A DNA stretch of 64,000 nt from Streptomyces marokkonensis (GTDB lineage Bacteria > Actinomycetota > Actinomycetes > Streptomycetales > Streptomycetaceae). A program made the translations under genes and the position numbers. Of this stretch, positions 24,848 to 34,031 are shown piece by piece; position 1 is the stretch's first letter, and each line of letters opens with the position of its first letter. The notes below the pieces were generated by a model. The model had not been told where the DNA came from and searched no databases. It was given only the letters and a program-made list of their open reading frames with translations. The stretch covers positions 186,001-250,000 of the forward strand of contig NZ_VSKS01000002.1 of assembly GCF_008312835.1 (NCBI RefSeq), written 5' to 3'.

Positions 24848-25402
24848 TCACTCCCCGGCCAGCAGCGCGACCGGGTCGAGGGTCTCGTCGCCCTTGCTCC
24901 AGTTGCACGGGCAGAGCTCGTCGGTCTGCAGGGCGTCCAGGACCCGCAGGACCTCCTTGGGGTTACGGCCGACGGAGCCGGCGGTCACCATGGAGAACTG
25001 GATCTCGTTGTTCTGGTCCACGATGAACACGGCGCGCTTGGCGAAGCCGTCCTCGCCCTCGATGCCGAGGTCGCGCATCAGCTCGTGCTTGGAGTCCGCC
25101 ATCATCGGGAACGGCAGGTCGCGCAGGTCGTCGTGGTCCTTGCGCCAGGCGTGGTGGACGAACTCCGAGTCGCCGGAGAAACCGAGGACCTGGGCGTCAC
25201 GGTCGGCGAACTCGTCGTTCAGCTTGCCGAAGGCGGCGATCTCGGTCGGGCACACGAAGGTGAAGTCCTTGGGCCACGCGAACACGATCTTCCACTTGCC
25301 CTCGTAGGTCTTGTGGTTGATCGTCTCGAACTCCTTGCCCTTCTCCAGCGAGACGCAGGCGGTCAGTTCGAACTCGGGGAACTTGTCACCGACAGTGAGC
25401 AC
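24848..25402 (-). CDS. ahpC: alkyl hydroperoxide reductase AhpC (peroxiredoxin)
   Basis: 184 residues from GTG 25402 (AAGGAGA site). The peroxidatic cysteine is Cys51 in FTFVCPTE, with Thr48 and the conserved Arg in the fold. The C-terminal DELCPCNW has Cys164 and Cys166, the double resolving-cysteine arrangement of actinobacterial AhpC enzymes reduced by AhpD. It detoxifies hydrogen and organic peroxides and peroxynitrite in the cytoplasm. The divergent oxyR gene and 133-base shared promoter region imply peroxide induction by OxyR, as in S. coelicolor. Confidence 0.97.
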   Translation of the reverse strand: MLTVGDKFPEFELTACVSLEKGKEFETINHKTYEGKWKIVFAWPKDFTFVCPTEIAAFGKLNDEFADRDAQVLGFSGDSEFVHHAWRKDHDDLRDLPFPMMADSKHELMRDLGIEGEDGFAKRAVFIVDQNNEIQFSMVTAGSVGRNPKEVLRVLDALQTDELCPCNWSKGDETLDPVALLAGE

Positions 25403-25535
25403 AGGCTCTCCTTGCAGCGAGGAAACACCCATTGTGCGGGGGTTTCCCATGGGTTGGACCTTGTTGATGTTGGCACAGGGTGCATTGATTAGTGAAATAG
25501 CTACACTCGGTCGTGTTGATCGGAGGGACCTATTA
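25403..25535. promoter_or_regulatory. ahpC-oxyR divergent promoter region with candidate OxyR site
   Basis: 133 bases between the divergent ahpC and oxyR. The AT-richer stretch 25484-25506 (ATTGATTAGTGAAATAGCTA) has the spaced A/T-rich dyad expected of a LysR/OxyR site (ATTAG ... ATAGCTA). A second dyad, GGTTTCCCATGGGTTGG, lies near 25441. The oxyR ribosome-binding site is CGGAGGGA at 25521. Confidence 0.5.
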
Positions 25536-26480
25536 GTGACCGTGGGTAATAGGCGCAGGCAGCCCAGCCTCGCGCAGCTCCGCGCGTTCGCCGCGGTGGC
25601 CGAGCATCTGCACTTCCGGGACGCCGCGGCGGCGATAGGGATGAGCCAGCCGGCGCTGTCGGGGGCCGTGTCGGCGCTGGAGGAGACACTCGGTGTCACC
25701 CTGGTGGAGCGTACGACGCGCAAGGTGCTGCTCTCACCGGCCGGTGTGCGGCTCGCCGTCCGCGCCAAGGCCGTACTGGCGGAGGTCGGTGCGCTGATGG
25801 AGGAGGCGGACGCGCTGCGGGCGCCGTTCACCGGGGCGCTGCGCCTCGGCGTCATCCCGACCGTGGCGCCCTACCTGCTGCCGGCGGTCCTGCGGCTGGT
25901 CCACGAGCGCTACCCGGCCCTCGACCTGCAGGTGCACGAGGAGCAGACGGCCAACCTGCTGGAGGGACTGGCCGGCGGGCGGCTCGACCTGCTGCTGCTC
26001 GCCGTGCCCCTCGGGGTGCCAGGGGTGACCGAAATGCCCCTCTTCGACGAGGACTTCGTCCTGGTCACCCCGCTCGGCCACCGGCTCGGCGGCCGGCAGG
26101 GCATTCCCCGCGAGGTGCTGCGCGAGCTGAACCTGCTCCTGCTCGACGAGGGGCACTGCCTGCGCGACCAGGCCCTGGAGATCTGCCGCGAGGCCGGCCG
26201 CGCCGGAGTCCCGGCGACCACCACGGCGGCCGGACTGTCCACGCTGGTACAGCTGGTGGCGGGCGGCCTCGGTGTGACGCTGCTGCCGCGCACCGCCGTC
26301 GACGTCGAGACCACCCGCGCCGGCCGCCTGCTCACCGGCTGCTTCACCGACCCGGCCCCCACCCGCCGCATCGCCCTCGCCATGCGCACGGGCACGGCGA
26401 GGGCGGCGGAGTACGAGCAACTGGCGGTGGCCCTGCGCGAGGCGATGCGGGGCCTGCCGGTGCGGATCCTGGGGAGCTGA
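25536..26480 (+). CDS. oxyR: peroxide sensor OxyR (LysR family)
   Basis: 314 residues from GTG 25536, 7 bases after CGGAGGGA. The N-terminal LysR winged helix-turn-helix is QPSLAQLRAFAAVAEHLHFRDAAAAIGMSQPALSGAVSALEE. The sensor domain holds GHCLRDQALEIC, with Cys208 and Cys217 nine residues apart as in the H2O2-responsive E. coli pair 199/208, flanked by the conserved LLLLDEGH. It is divergent from ahpCD, the normal arrangement in Streptomyces, so it is an activator of ahpCD and of itself under peroxide. Confidence in function is high because both cysteines and the target operon are present. Confidence 0.96.
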   Translation: MTVGNRRRQPSLAQLRAFAAVAEHLHFRDAAAAIGMSQPALSGAVSALEETLGVTLVERTTRKVLLSPAGVRLAVRAKAVLAEVGALMEEADALRAPFTGALRLGVIPTVAPYLLPAVLRLVHERYPALDLQVHEEQTANLLEGLAGGRLDLLLLAVPLGVPGVTEMPLFDEDFVLVTPLGHRLGGRQGIPREVLRELNLLLLDEGHCLRDQALEICREAGRAGVPATTTAAGLSTLVQLVAGGLGVTLLPRTAVDVETTRAGRLLTGCFTDPAPTRRIALAMRTGTARAAEYEQLAVALREAMRGLPVRILGS

Positions 26481-26505
26481 GCGTCCCCCGTCGTCCGTCC
26501 CGGTC

Positions 26506-28854
26506 CTACTCGGTGCGCAGCCCGTCCGGGCGCATCATGCGCAACAGCGGGGGCAGGCTCAGCAGGGTCACCGCGAGGACCACGCCCGCGCCCATGCCGG
26601 TCATCCGGAGCACGCTCGGCCAGTCCACGCCGACCGGTGTCGAGGTCATCTTCAGCAGGACCGCGCCCAGGGTCATGCCCACCACCGAGGCCAGCAGCAG
26701 GCCCAGGCCGATCGGGATCGCCGTCTGCCACAGCACGGACAGGCTCAGCGTCCGCCGCCGGGTGCCGAAGGCGACCAGGGCCGACAGGAGCTTGCGGCGC
26801 TCCCGCAACTGCTCCAGCTGGGAGACCAGCAGACTCGCCCCGATCAGCACCAGTACGGCCGTGGCTCCGACGAACAGGCCCGTGCGGATGGACTCGTAGC
26901 GGTTGCTGCGCTCGGTGGCGTACCAGGTCATCGGCTCGGACAGCGGGTCGACCGCGTACGCCGTGTTGCGCACGTACTCGCGGGCGTGGGGCACCGAGTC
27001 GTCCACCGAGACGTACAGCTGCCCGGTGACCGCCCTGCCGACGGCCGCGTGCATCGCGCCCGGGGTCAGCAGGAAGCCGCCGCGCAGGGTGCCCGTCGGG
27101 TCCTTGACGGAGTCGGCCTGCCGCAGGCTCTCCGGGACGGTCCAGACGACGTCGCGGCTCTCGCCGTCCTCGTTCGTCTCCAGGTACAGCTTCTGGCCCG
27201 GCCTGCTCAGGGACGGGGTGTCGGTGTCGTACTCGCCGCCCCGGACGGCGAACACGTCGCCGTCCTCGCACGAGGGCAGCTTCGCCACCTCGCGCAGGGT
27301 CGCGCAGTCGCCGACGGTCAGTTCCGCGGAGCGCTGCGGCTCCTGGTCCCAGGGCCGGTCCGAGAAGTAGCCCTCGGACAGCGCGTAGACCTCGCGCACG
27401 CCCTCGGTCCTCTCGAACTTCGCGGCGGCCGCGGCGGTGTTCACGCCCTCCGGGATGCGCACCTGCATCTGCGCCCGCGCCACGTCGTAGCCCGTGTCCT
27501 CGGTGTAGGTGTCCTCGACGCCGGCGAACAGCATCTGCAGGGCGATCGCGCCGGCCACCGCCACGGCGATGCCGTTGACCAGGCGGGCCGCCGCTCCGCT
27601 GCTCAACTGAAGGCGCCGGACCGCCAGTTGCCAGGACACACTGCCCGAGCCGAGCCGGGCCACGACCGTCTCCACCACCCACGGCAGCAGCGCGGTGACC
27701 CCGACCAGCAAAGAGATGACGCCGCCGGTGACGAGGTACTGGTTGAAGTCCCCGTTCTCCCGGCCCTGGCCGATCATGGGGGCCAGCATGCCGAGCCCGG
27801 CCAGCGGCAGCAGCAGACGCCACCACAGCCGGCGGCGGGCGGGCCGCGCCGTGCGCACCACGCCGAGCGGTTCGATGACCACCCCGCGCAGCGCGAGCAG
27901 GGTCACCAGCACCGCGGCCGCCGGAACCGCCACCGCGACCAGCAGCGCCAGCAGCGGCGAGGGGTTCAGATAGCTCGGGAAGACACTGATGCCGTACACC
28001 TCGAACGACGCGGCGACCTCGCGTCCCGCCAGGAAGAACCCGGTGCCGAAGACCAGCCCGAGCAGTGCCCCGGCGAGTGCCTCACCCGCGGCGATCCGCC
28101 GGGTCATGGCGCCGTCGGAGCCGACCAGCCGCAGCGCGGCCAGCCTGCGGTCGCGCCGTTCGCCGCCGAACCGTACGGCCGCGGCGATGAACACGGCGAC
28201 CGGCATCAGCAGCACCACGAAGACGACCAGGACCAGCAGGACGAGGACCGGATCGGTCTTCTCCTCCGTGGGGTTCGGGTCGCCGAAGGAGTCGATGCGC
28301 TCCGCCGCCGAGTTGCCGACCCGCTCCGCGAGGTCCCTGCCGCCCGCGTAGTAGGCGAGTTCCTGCGAACCGATGAGCCCCTGCTCGCCGATCGTCCCCA
28401 CGATGTCGTAGGGCAGCCGCTCGCGCAGCAGCGCGCCGCTGCCGGAGTCGAGCAGTTCCTTCAGCGCGGGGGAGACCACCATGTCGCCCGCCGCCGGGAA
28501 CTCCCGCAGGCCCGGCGGCAGCGGGGCCTTTGCGCCCTCCGCCTCCAGCAGCCGGCCGCGGACGTCCCGGTCGTCGAACTCGGTGTCGGTCCTGGCGATG
28601 ACCAGGGTGTCGTCGGTCCTGTGCTCGATCGGCCGGCCGAAGGTGTAGTCGAGACGCGCCTCCTCCCGCCGGTGCCGCTCCGCCAGGGCGCCGGGCAGGG
28701 CGGTGGTGAGCAGCAGCAGCGCCACCCCCAGTCCGACACCGACGGCGGTGAGCAGGGCCCTGATCCAGCCCTCGCGTCCGCCGGCGAAGGCGAACCGGGT
28801 CCCCATCCCGAGATCCCGTGCCCACTGGCCGGCACTCGACCGACCGGCACTCAT
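26506..28854 (-). CDS. ABC transporter permease, FtsX/MacB-like
   Basis: 782 residues with an 8-10 helix layout: an N-terminal anchor (ALLTAVGVGLGVALLLLTTAL), an outer domain, three helices of a first FtsX unit (about 190-340), a central pair, a second outer domain with three cysteines, and a second FtsX unit (about 650-780). This double FtsX arrangement typifies exporters of antimicrobial peptides or lipids in actinobacteria. ATG 28854 overlaps the ATPase stop (ATGA). It forms an operon with the ATPase and a PadR repressor, so it is probably induced by a compound that releases PadR. The substrate is unknown. Confidence 0.88.
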   Translation of the reverse strand: MSAGRSSAGQWARDLGMGTRFAFAGGREGWIRALLTAVGVGLGVALLLLTTALPGALAERHRREEARLDYTFGRPIEHRTDDTLVIARTDTEFDDRDVRGRLLEAEGAKAPLPPGLREFPAAGDMVVSPALKELLDSGSGALLRERLPYDIVGTIGEQGLIGSQELAYYAGGRDLAERVGNSAAERIDSFGDPNPTEEKTDPVLVLLVLVVFVVLLMPVAVFIAAAVRFGGERRDRRLAALRLVGSDGAMTRRIAAGEALAGALLGLVFGTGFFLAGREVAASFEVYGISVFPSYLNPSPLLALLVAVAVPAAAVLVTLLALRGVVIEPLGVVRTARPARRRLWWRLLLPLAGLGMLAPMIGQGRENGDFNQYLVTGGVISLLVGVTALLPWVVETVVARLGSGSVSWQLAVRRLQLSSGAAARLVNGIAVAVAGAIALQMLFAGVEDTYTEDTGYDVARAQMQVRIPEGVNTAAAAAKFERTEGVREVYALSEGYFSDRPWDQEPQRSAELTVGDCATLREVAKLPSCEDGDVFAVRGGEYDTDTPSLSRPGQKLYLETNEDGESRDVVWTVPESLRQADSVKDPTGTLRGGFLLTPGAMHAAVGRAVTGQLYVSVDDSVPHAREYVRNTAYAVDPLSEPMTWYATERSNRYESIRTGLFVGATAVLVLIGASLLVSQLEQLRERRKLLSALVAFGTRRRTLSLSVLWQTAIPIGLGLLLASVVGMTLGAVLLKMTSTPVGVDWPSVLRMTGMGAGVVLAVTLLSLPPLLRMMRPDGLRTE

Positions 28855-29546
28855 ACGGCGCGCTCCATGTCCCGGGACCTGCCGTCGCGCACCACGATCT
28901 CGCGGTCGGAGTACGCGGCCACCCGCGCCTCGTGCGTGACGAGGACGACGGCGGCGTTGGCGGACCGGGCGGCGTCGGTGAGCAGTTCCATGACGCGCTC
29001 GCCGTTGAGGGAGTCCAGCGCGCCGGTCGGCTCGTCGGCGAACAGCACCCGCGGACCGGTGACCAGGGCCCGGGCCACCGCGACCCGCTGGCCCTGACCG
29101 CCGGAGACCTCGCCGGGCCGCTTCGTGCGGACGTCGTCGACCTCGAGGCGCTCCATCCACGTGAGCGCGGCCCGTTCGGCCTCCTTGCGGGGCGTGCCGT
29201 TCAGCCGCAGCGGCAGGGCGACGTTCTCCACGCAGGTGAGCTCGGGCACGAGCTGCCCGAACTGGAAGACGAAGCCGAACTCCGAGCGCCGGAGAGCGCT
29301 GCGCTCGGCGTCGCTCATGGTGGTCAGCTCGCGCCCGTCGTACGTGATCGAGCCGGAGTCGGGGGTGACGATCCCGGCGAGGCAGTGCAGCAGGGTCGAC
29401 TTGCCCGAGCCGGAGGGGCCCATCACGGCGACGACCTCGCCGGGGTGGATGGAGAAGCCGGCACCGTCCAGCGCGGTGGTCGGTCCGTAGACCTTGCGCA
29501 GGTCCCGGGCGGTGAGCAGGGAGCCGGGAGGAACGGGTGTGCTCAT
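28851..29546 (-). CDS. ABC transporter ATP-binding protein (MacB/LolD type)
   Basis: 231 residues, the compact LolD/MacB size. Walker A is GPSGSGKST, the Q loop is FVFQFGQLVPELT, the signature VSGGQGQRVAVARAL has Gln-Gly-Gln in place of the usual Gln-Gln, Walker B is VLFADEPTGALDS, and the H loop is LVTHEARVAAYSDR. It energises the FtsX-type permease encoded next. Start ATG 29546 overlaps the PadR stop and its own stop overlaps the permease start, so the three genes are tightly coupled. Confidence 0.93.
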   Translation of the reverse strand: MSTPVPPGSLLTARDLRKVYGPTTALDGAGFSIHPGEVVAVMGPSGSGKSTLLHCLAGIVTPDSGSITYDGRELTTMSDAERSALRRSEFGFVFQFGQLVPELTCVENVALPLRLNGTPRKEAERAALTWMERLEVDDVRTKRPGEVSGGQGQRVAVARALVTGPRVLFADEPTGALDSLNGERVMELLTDAARSANAAVVLVTHEARVAAYSDREIVVRDGRSRDMERAV

Positions 29547-30067
29547 CGGGTCACCGCCGCACGGAGCTTGTCGAGACGCGCCGCGGTCAGCTCCAGCCAG
29601 CGCAGGTCGGCCTCGAGGTGGAACAGGGCGTGGTCGCAGATGAGCTGGTCGGCGAGATCGCCCTTGCGCTTGCGGTCGGTGAGGATCCGCATGCCGCGCA
29701 GATGCTCCGAGCGCTGCGTGTCGAGGATGTCGGCGGCGTCGCGGCTGGTGAGCAGCGCCAGGACGACCTTGGTGTAGAGCGTCGACTGGAGGTACGGCTC
29801 CGGCTTCTCCGGGGTGGCGAGCCACCGCTCGACATCGGTGATGCCGGCCTCGGTGATCGCGTACCGCTTCCGCTCGGGGCCGCCGCCGGCCTCGATGCCG
29901 TCGACTTCGACGAGCCCGTTCTTCAGCAGGCGCGACATCGTCGAGTAGACCTGGCCGTAGTGCAGCGGCCGGTCGTGACCGAACTTCTCGTCGAAGGCCC
30001 GCTTCAGGTCGTAACCATGACGCGGGCCGGACTCCAGGAGCCCCAGGAGGGTGTGACCGATGGACAT
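29543..30067 (-). CDS. PadR-family transcriptional repressor
   Basis: 174 residues from ATG 30067; a GTG three codons earlier is the alternative. The winged helix is MSIGHTLLGLLESGPRHGYDLKRAFDEKFGHDRPLHYGQVYSTMSRLLKNGLVE with the wing YAITEAGITDVERWLATP. The C-terminal Vir_act_alpha_C-like helical dimerisation part (LQSTLYTKVVLALLTSRDAADILDTQ) makes it a subfamily 1 PadR. First gene of the exporter operon, it probably represses the operon through the direct repeats at 30085-30109 just upstream. A TAGAGT hexamer immediately before the start codon suggests a leaderless or very short leader. Confidence 0.9.
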   Translation of the reverse strand: MSIGHTLLGLLESGPRHGYDLKRAFDEKFGHDRPLHYGQVYSTMSRLLKNGLVEVDGIEAGGGPERKRYAITEAGITDVERWLATPEKPEPYLQSTLYTKVVLALLTSRDAADILDTQRSEHLRGMRILTDRKRKGDLADQLICDHALFHLEADLRWLELTAARLDKLRAAVTR

Positions 30068-30084
30068 GCCGAGCACTCTACACA

Positions 30085-30109
30085 GTGTGTATACGCCGTG
30101 TGTATACGC
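30085..30109. promoter_or_regulatory. candidate PadR operator: two direct repeats
   Basis: GTGTGTATACGC occurs twice at 13-base spacing (30085-30096 and 30098-30109), each copy holding the palindrome GTATAC. The site lies 18-42 bases upstream of the PadR start, over the expected promoter. Confidence 0.6.
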
Positions 30110-30223
30110 GGAGTGTGCAGTTCATGGCGGGGTGTACGGAGGTGCAGGTGAGGGTCGATTGTCACGGTTCTGCTACCGAGGCCGAGAGCCATCGGCCCGC
30201 CCGGAGTCCGGGGAGGAGGCCGT

Positions 30224-30478
30224 TCAGGCCGGCGGGGGTCCGGGGGCGGAGCCCCCGGGCGGGCGCCCGCGGCGGGGCAGGGGCCCTGCGTCGCCGGGCA
30301 GCCGCCCCGCCTCCGCGAGCGCCCGCCGCAGCAGGAACTCGATCTGCGCGTTGGCCGAGCGCAGCTCGTCGTTCGCCCAGCGCGCCAGCGCCTCGTACAC
30401 CGACGGGTCGAGCCGCAGCAGCACCTGCTTGCGCTGCGGCCGACCCTGGGGGGCCTGGCCCCCGGACGGGGCCGTCAC
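30224..30478 (-). CDS. ribbon-helix-helix (Arc/CopG-like) protein
   Basis: 84 residues. The segment RKQVLLRLDPSVYEALARWANDELRSANAQIEFLLRRALAEAG is a ribbon-helix-helix fold (strand VLLRLDP, helix, then NAQIEFLLRRAL), typical of Arc/CopG DNA-binding proteins. A disordered Pro/Gly tail follows. GTG 30478 overlaps the SPFH gene stop (GTGA), so it is coupled to it. Pairs of an SPFH protein with a small Arc-type protein recur in actinobacteria. It may regulate the pair through the AT-rich spacer before the SPFH gene. Confidence 0.85.
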   Translation of the reverse strand: MTAPSGGQAPQGRPQRKQVLLRLDPSVYEALARWANDELRSANAQIEFLLRRALAEAGRLPGDAGPLPRRGRPPGGSAPGPPPA

Positions 30479-31410
30479 TGGTAGAGGGTCCCGGTGTTGA
30501 GGACCGGCTGCGCCGAGCGGTCACCGCACAGCACCACCATCAGGTTGGACACCATCGCCGCCTTCCGTTCCGGGTCCAGCTCCACGATGTCCTGCTCGGC
30601 GATCCGGGTCAGCGCCGACTCGACCATGCCCACGGCGCCCTCCACGATCTGCTGCCGCGCCGCCACGACCGCGCCCGCCTGCTGCCGCTGGAGCATCGCC
30701 GAGGCGATCTCGGGAGCGTACGCGAGGTGCGTGAAGCGGGACTCGATGATCTGCACACCGGCCGCGTCCACGCGCGCGTGCAGCTCGACGGCGAGCTTCT
30801 CGGTGATCTCCTCGGCGTTGCCGCGGAGCGAGAGGCCGTCCTCGTCATGGGCGTCGTAGGGGTACTCGATGGCGATGTGCCGCACGGCCGCCTCGGTCTG
30901 GGTGGAGACGAACTCTATGTAGTCGTCCACCTCGAAGGTGGCCTGCGCGGTGTCCTCCACCCGCCACACCACGACCGCGGCCAGCTCGATCGGGTTGCCG
31001 TAGGCGTCGTTGACCTTCAGGACGGCGGTCTCGTGGTTGCGCACGCGCGTGGAGATCTTGGTGCGCGAGGTGAAGGGGTTCACCCAGCGCAGTCCGTCCT
31101 GCCGGATCGTGCCGCGGTAGCGGCCGAAGAGCTGCACCACCCGGGCCTCGCCCGGGGCCACCATGTTCAGCCCGCACATCGCGAGGAACGCGGCGATCGC
31201 GACCAGGATGCCGCCGATGATCAGCACCGCCTTGGCACCGGTCCCGGTGACCGCGGTGGCGGTGACGACCAGCGCCGCGCCGATGAGGAGCCCGGCCAGT
31301 CCGAGCAGCAGCGCAAGGCCGCCGCCGATGCTGTGCGCCGCGAACTCCCGCACGCGTGGGGCCGGCATCTCGGGCACATCGGCCGTGACCTGGGTGTCGT
31401 GTGTGGACAT
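30475..31410 (-). CDS. SPFH/band-7 (stomatin-like) membrane protein
   Basis: 311 residues. Two N-terminal hydrophobic helices (about 28-55 and 60-82) precede an SPFH domain: [34 protein letters not shown], then [29 protein letters not shown], and the coiled-coil [25 protein letters not shown]. Such proteins form membrane microdomain scaffolds and protease-associated rings. A GGGGGATC site precedes ATG 31410. Upstream (31450-31500) the spacer is AT-rich, with TAGCAAAGTGATAACAG as a possible promoter or operator. It is divergent from the penicillin-binding protein gene by 244 bases. Confidence 0.9.
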   Translation of the reverse strand: MSTHDTQVTADVPEMPAPRVREFAAHSIGGGLALLLGLAGLLIGAALVVTATAVTGTGAKAVLIIGGILVAIAAFLAMCGLNMVAPGEARVVQLFGRYRGTIRQDGLRWVNPFTSRTKISTRVRNHETAVLKVNDAYGNPIELAAVVVWRVEDTAQATFEVDDYIEFVSTQTEAAVRHIAIEYPYDAHDEDGLSLRGNAEEITEKLAVELHARVDAAGVQIIESRFTHLAYAPEIASAMLQRQQAGAVVAARQQIVEGAVGMVESALTRIAEQDIVELDPERKAAMVSNLMVVLCGDRSAQPVLNTGTLYQ

Positions 31411-31654
31411 GGGTGATCCCCCGTTTCTCCGGGCGCCGTCCGCGCGGATCCCGCGCCGCTAGCGCCTGCCTAGCAAAGTGATAACAGATTACCCCTTCAT
31501 GGCAACCTCGCACCCCTCCCGCACGTCGTTTCCTTCGGGGCGGGTGCTGATTGTCACGTCCGTAACGACCGCATCAGCAGTCCTTTGTCATAGCTCCCGG
31601 TGTTAGCTTTCTGAGCTGACCTGAGCGGCGAACCTGTGTGGCAGTCGAGCGCAC

Positions 31655-33970
31655 ATGAACGAAGCGGAGCGGAACGGGCGTATGGGACGAGCGGAAGAAA
31701 GACGCGCACGACAGCGCGGCGGGCACCGTGGGGCACCCGCGGGCCACCGCTCGTCGGGCGCGGCCGGCCGCACCGGCATACGCCGGCTCTTCACCTGGAA
31801 GAAGATCATCGGCACGTTCTTCGGCCTCTGCCTGCTCGGCATGGGCGCCTTCATCGTGCTCTACATGGTGATCGACATCCCCGAGGGCAACGCCGAGGCC
31901 GAGTCGCAGGGCAACGTCTACAAGTACAGCGACGGCTCGGTCATGGCCCGCAGGGGCTTCAACCGCGAGATCGTCGACCTGGCCAGGGTCCCCAAGGACG
32001 TCCAGCGCACCTTCGTCGCCGCCGAGAACAAGACGTTCTACAAGGACTCCGGCGTCGACATCAAGGGCACCGCGCGCGGCCTGCTCAACACGCTGTCCGG
32101 CAAGGGCGCACAGGGCGGTTCGACGATCACCCAGCAGTACGTCAAGAACTACTACCTGACGCAGGAACAGACCGTCACCCGCAAGATGAAGGAAGTGGTC
32201 ATCTCCTTGAAGCTGGACCGGGAGAAGTCCAAGGACTACATCCTCGCCGGATACATCAACACCAGCTACTACGGCCGCGGCGCCTACGGGATCCAGGCCG
32301 CCGCACAGGCCTACTACCGCGTCGACGCCGAGGACCTGACGGTCGAGCAGGGCGCGTACCTCGCCGCGCTGCTCCAGGCACCGAGCCAGTACGACTGGGC
32401 GGTGGCCGGCGAGACCGGCAAGAAGCTGGTCCAGGAGCGCTGGAACTACGTCCTGGACAACATGGTCGAGCAGAAGTGGCTGGACGCGGCCGACCGCCGG
32501 GGCATGGAGTTCCCCGTGCCCAAGGCGCCCAAGGCCGCCCCCGGGATGGAGGGCCAGACCGGTTACCTGGTGGAGGCGGCCGACAACGCGCTCAAGCGGC
32601 AGTTCGTCGACCAGGGCATCGCCGAGGACATGAAGCAGGCCGACGCCCTGCTGGACGTCGGCGGCTACACCATCACGCTCAACATCGACAAGAAGAAGCA
32701 GGCCGCGCTGGAGAAGGCGGTCAAGGCCAAGCTGACCAGCAAGCTCGACCCGGACCAGCGCGACGTCGACGCCGACGTCCAGGCCGGCGCCGTGTCCGTG
32801 GACCCGAAGACGGGCGAGGTCGTGGCCATGTACGGCGGCGTGGACTACGTGAAGCACTTCACCAACAACGCCACCCGCGACGACTACCAGCCCGCCTCCA
32901 CCTTCAAGCCGGTCATCCTCGCCGCGGCCGTGGACCAGGCCGCCGAGACCCAGGACGGCGTGCCGATCACGGCCGACACGATCTACGACGGCACGAGCAA
33001 GCGCCCCGTCATGGACGGCGGCCGCAAGGTCGGCTTCGCGCCCCCCAACGAGGACGACGTCGACTACGGCGACATCACCGTCCAGGAGGCGATGAACAAG
33101 TCCGTCAACTCGGTCTTCGCCCAGATGGGCATCGACGTCGGCATGCCCGAGGTCGTGAAGGTCGCCGGCGACCTCGGCATGGAGACCGAGGGCATGGAGG
33201 CCGTGCCCGCACAGACCCTGGGCAGTATGGGCGCCAGCCCGCTGGAGATGGCGGGCGTCTACGCCACCCTCGCCAACCACGGCGAGAAGGTCACCCCGGC
33301 CCTCGTGAAGTCGGTCGAGCACAAGGACCGCAGCGTCGAGTTCCCCGAAGCGGTCGGCGACCGGGTCATCAGCCGCGCCGCCGCCGACACGGTGACCTCC
33401 GTGCTCACCGGTGTGGTCGACGACGGTACGGCCAGGAGGTCCGTGCGGGAGAACCCGCTGCGCGACAGCCAGCAGGTGGCCGGCAAGACGGGTACGTCCG
33501 ACAACAACAAGTCCGCCTGGTTCACCGGTTTCACGCCCGAGCTGGTCACCTCGGTCGGCCTGTTCGGCGAGGACGCCAAGAACGGCAAGCAGGTCCCGAT
33601 GTACGAGGCGGGCGGCGTCGACTACCGCGTCAACGGCGGTGGCTTCCCCGCCGAGATCTGGGCGGCGTACACCTTCGGTGTGATGGACGAGGTCAGCAGG
33701 TTCGACCTGGACACCGACCAGGGCGCGGCCGTCAGGCCCACCCGGACGCCGTCGGCCACGCAGACGCCCTCGCAGCCCCCGAGCCAGGAGCCGACGACCG
33801 AGGCGCCCACCACCGAGGCGCCGCCGGAGACCTCGTCCGCTCCGCCGACGTCCGAGCCGCCGACCCAGACGCCGACGTCACCGCCGCCGACGAACACGTC
33901 GCCGTCGGGCTCGCCGACCTTCGGGATCCCCGGCGACCCGGACGACCCGCAGTTCGGCGAGGACCAGTAG
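31655..33970 (+). CDS. bifunctional class A penicillin-binding protein
   Basis: 771 residues. A basic cytoplasmic tail is followed by one membrane helix (about 52-75). The GT51 glycosyltransferase domain has catalytic Glu124 in AAENKTFYKDSGVD, then QGGSTITQQYVKN and LAGYINTSYYGRGAYGI. The transpeptidase domain has Ser415 in STFK, SVN at 483-485 and KTGTS at 611. The C-terminal tail (about 690-771) is Pro/Thr/Ser-rich and outside. It polymerises and cross-links peptidoglycan. ATG 31682 (residue 10), with a GGAG site upstream, may be the true start. A hairpin terminator follows. Confidence 0.93.
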   Translation: MNEAERNGRMGRAEERRARQRGGHRGAPAGHRSSGAAGRTGIRRLFTWKKIIGTFFGLCLLGMGAFIVLYMVIDIPEGNAEAESQGNVYKYSDGSVMARRGFNREIVDLARVPKDVQRTFVAAENKTFYKDSGVDIKGTARGLLNTLSGKGAQGGSTITQQYVKNYYLTQEQTVTRKMKEVVISLKLDREKSKDYILAGYINTSYYGRGAYGIQAAAQAYYRVDAEDLTVEQGAYLAALLQAPSQYDWAVAGETGKKLVQERWNYVLDNMVEQKWLDAADRRGMEFPVPKAPKAAPGMEGQTGYLVEAADNALKRQFVDQGIAEDMKQADALLDVGGYTITLNIDKKKQAALEKAVKAKLTSKLDPDQRDVDADVQAGAVSVDPKTGEVVAMYGGVDYVKHFTNNATRDDYQPASTFKPVILAAAVDQAAETQDGVPITADTIYDGTSKRPVMDGGRKVGFAPPNEDDVDYGDITVQEAMNKSVNSVFAQMGIDVGMPEVVKVAGDLGMETEGMEAVPAQTLGSMGASPLEMAGVYATLANHGEKVTPALVKSVEHKDRSVEFPEAVGDRVISRAAADTVTSVLTGVVDDGTARRSVRENPLRDSQQVAGKTGTSDNNKSAWFTGFTPELVTSVGLFGEDAKNGKQVPMYEAGGVDYRVNGGGFPAEIWAAYTFGVMDEVSRFDLDTDQGAAVRPTRTPSATQTPSQPPSQEPTTEAPTTEAPPETSSAPPTSEPPTQTPTSPPPTNTSPSGSPTFGIPGDPDDPQFGEDQ

Positions 33971-33983
33971 ACCGCACCGCACG

Positions 33984-34015
33984 AGGGGCGCCCGGTGACC
34001 GCACCGGGCGCCCCT
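33984..34015. terminator. bidirectional hairpin terminator
   Basis: A perfect 14-base stem (33984-33997 with 34002-34015) and a 4-base loop between convergent genes. Confidence 0.8.
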
Positions 34016-34031
34016 CCCGCCGTACGACGGC

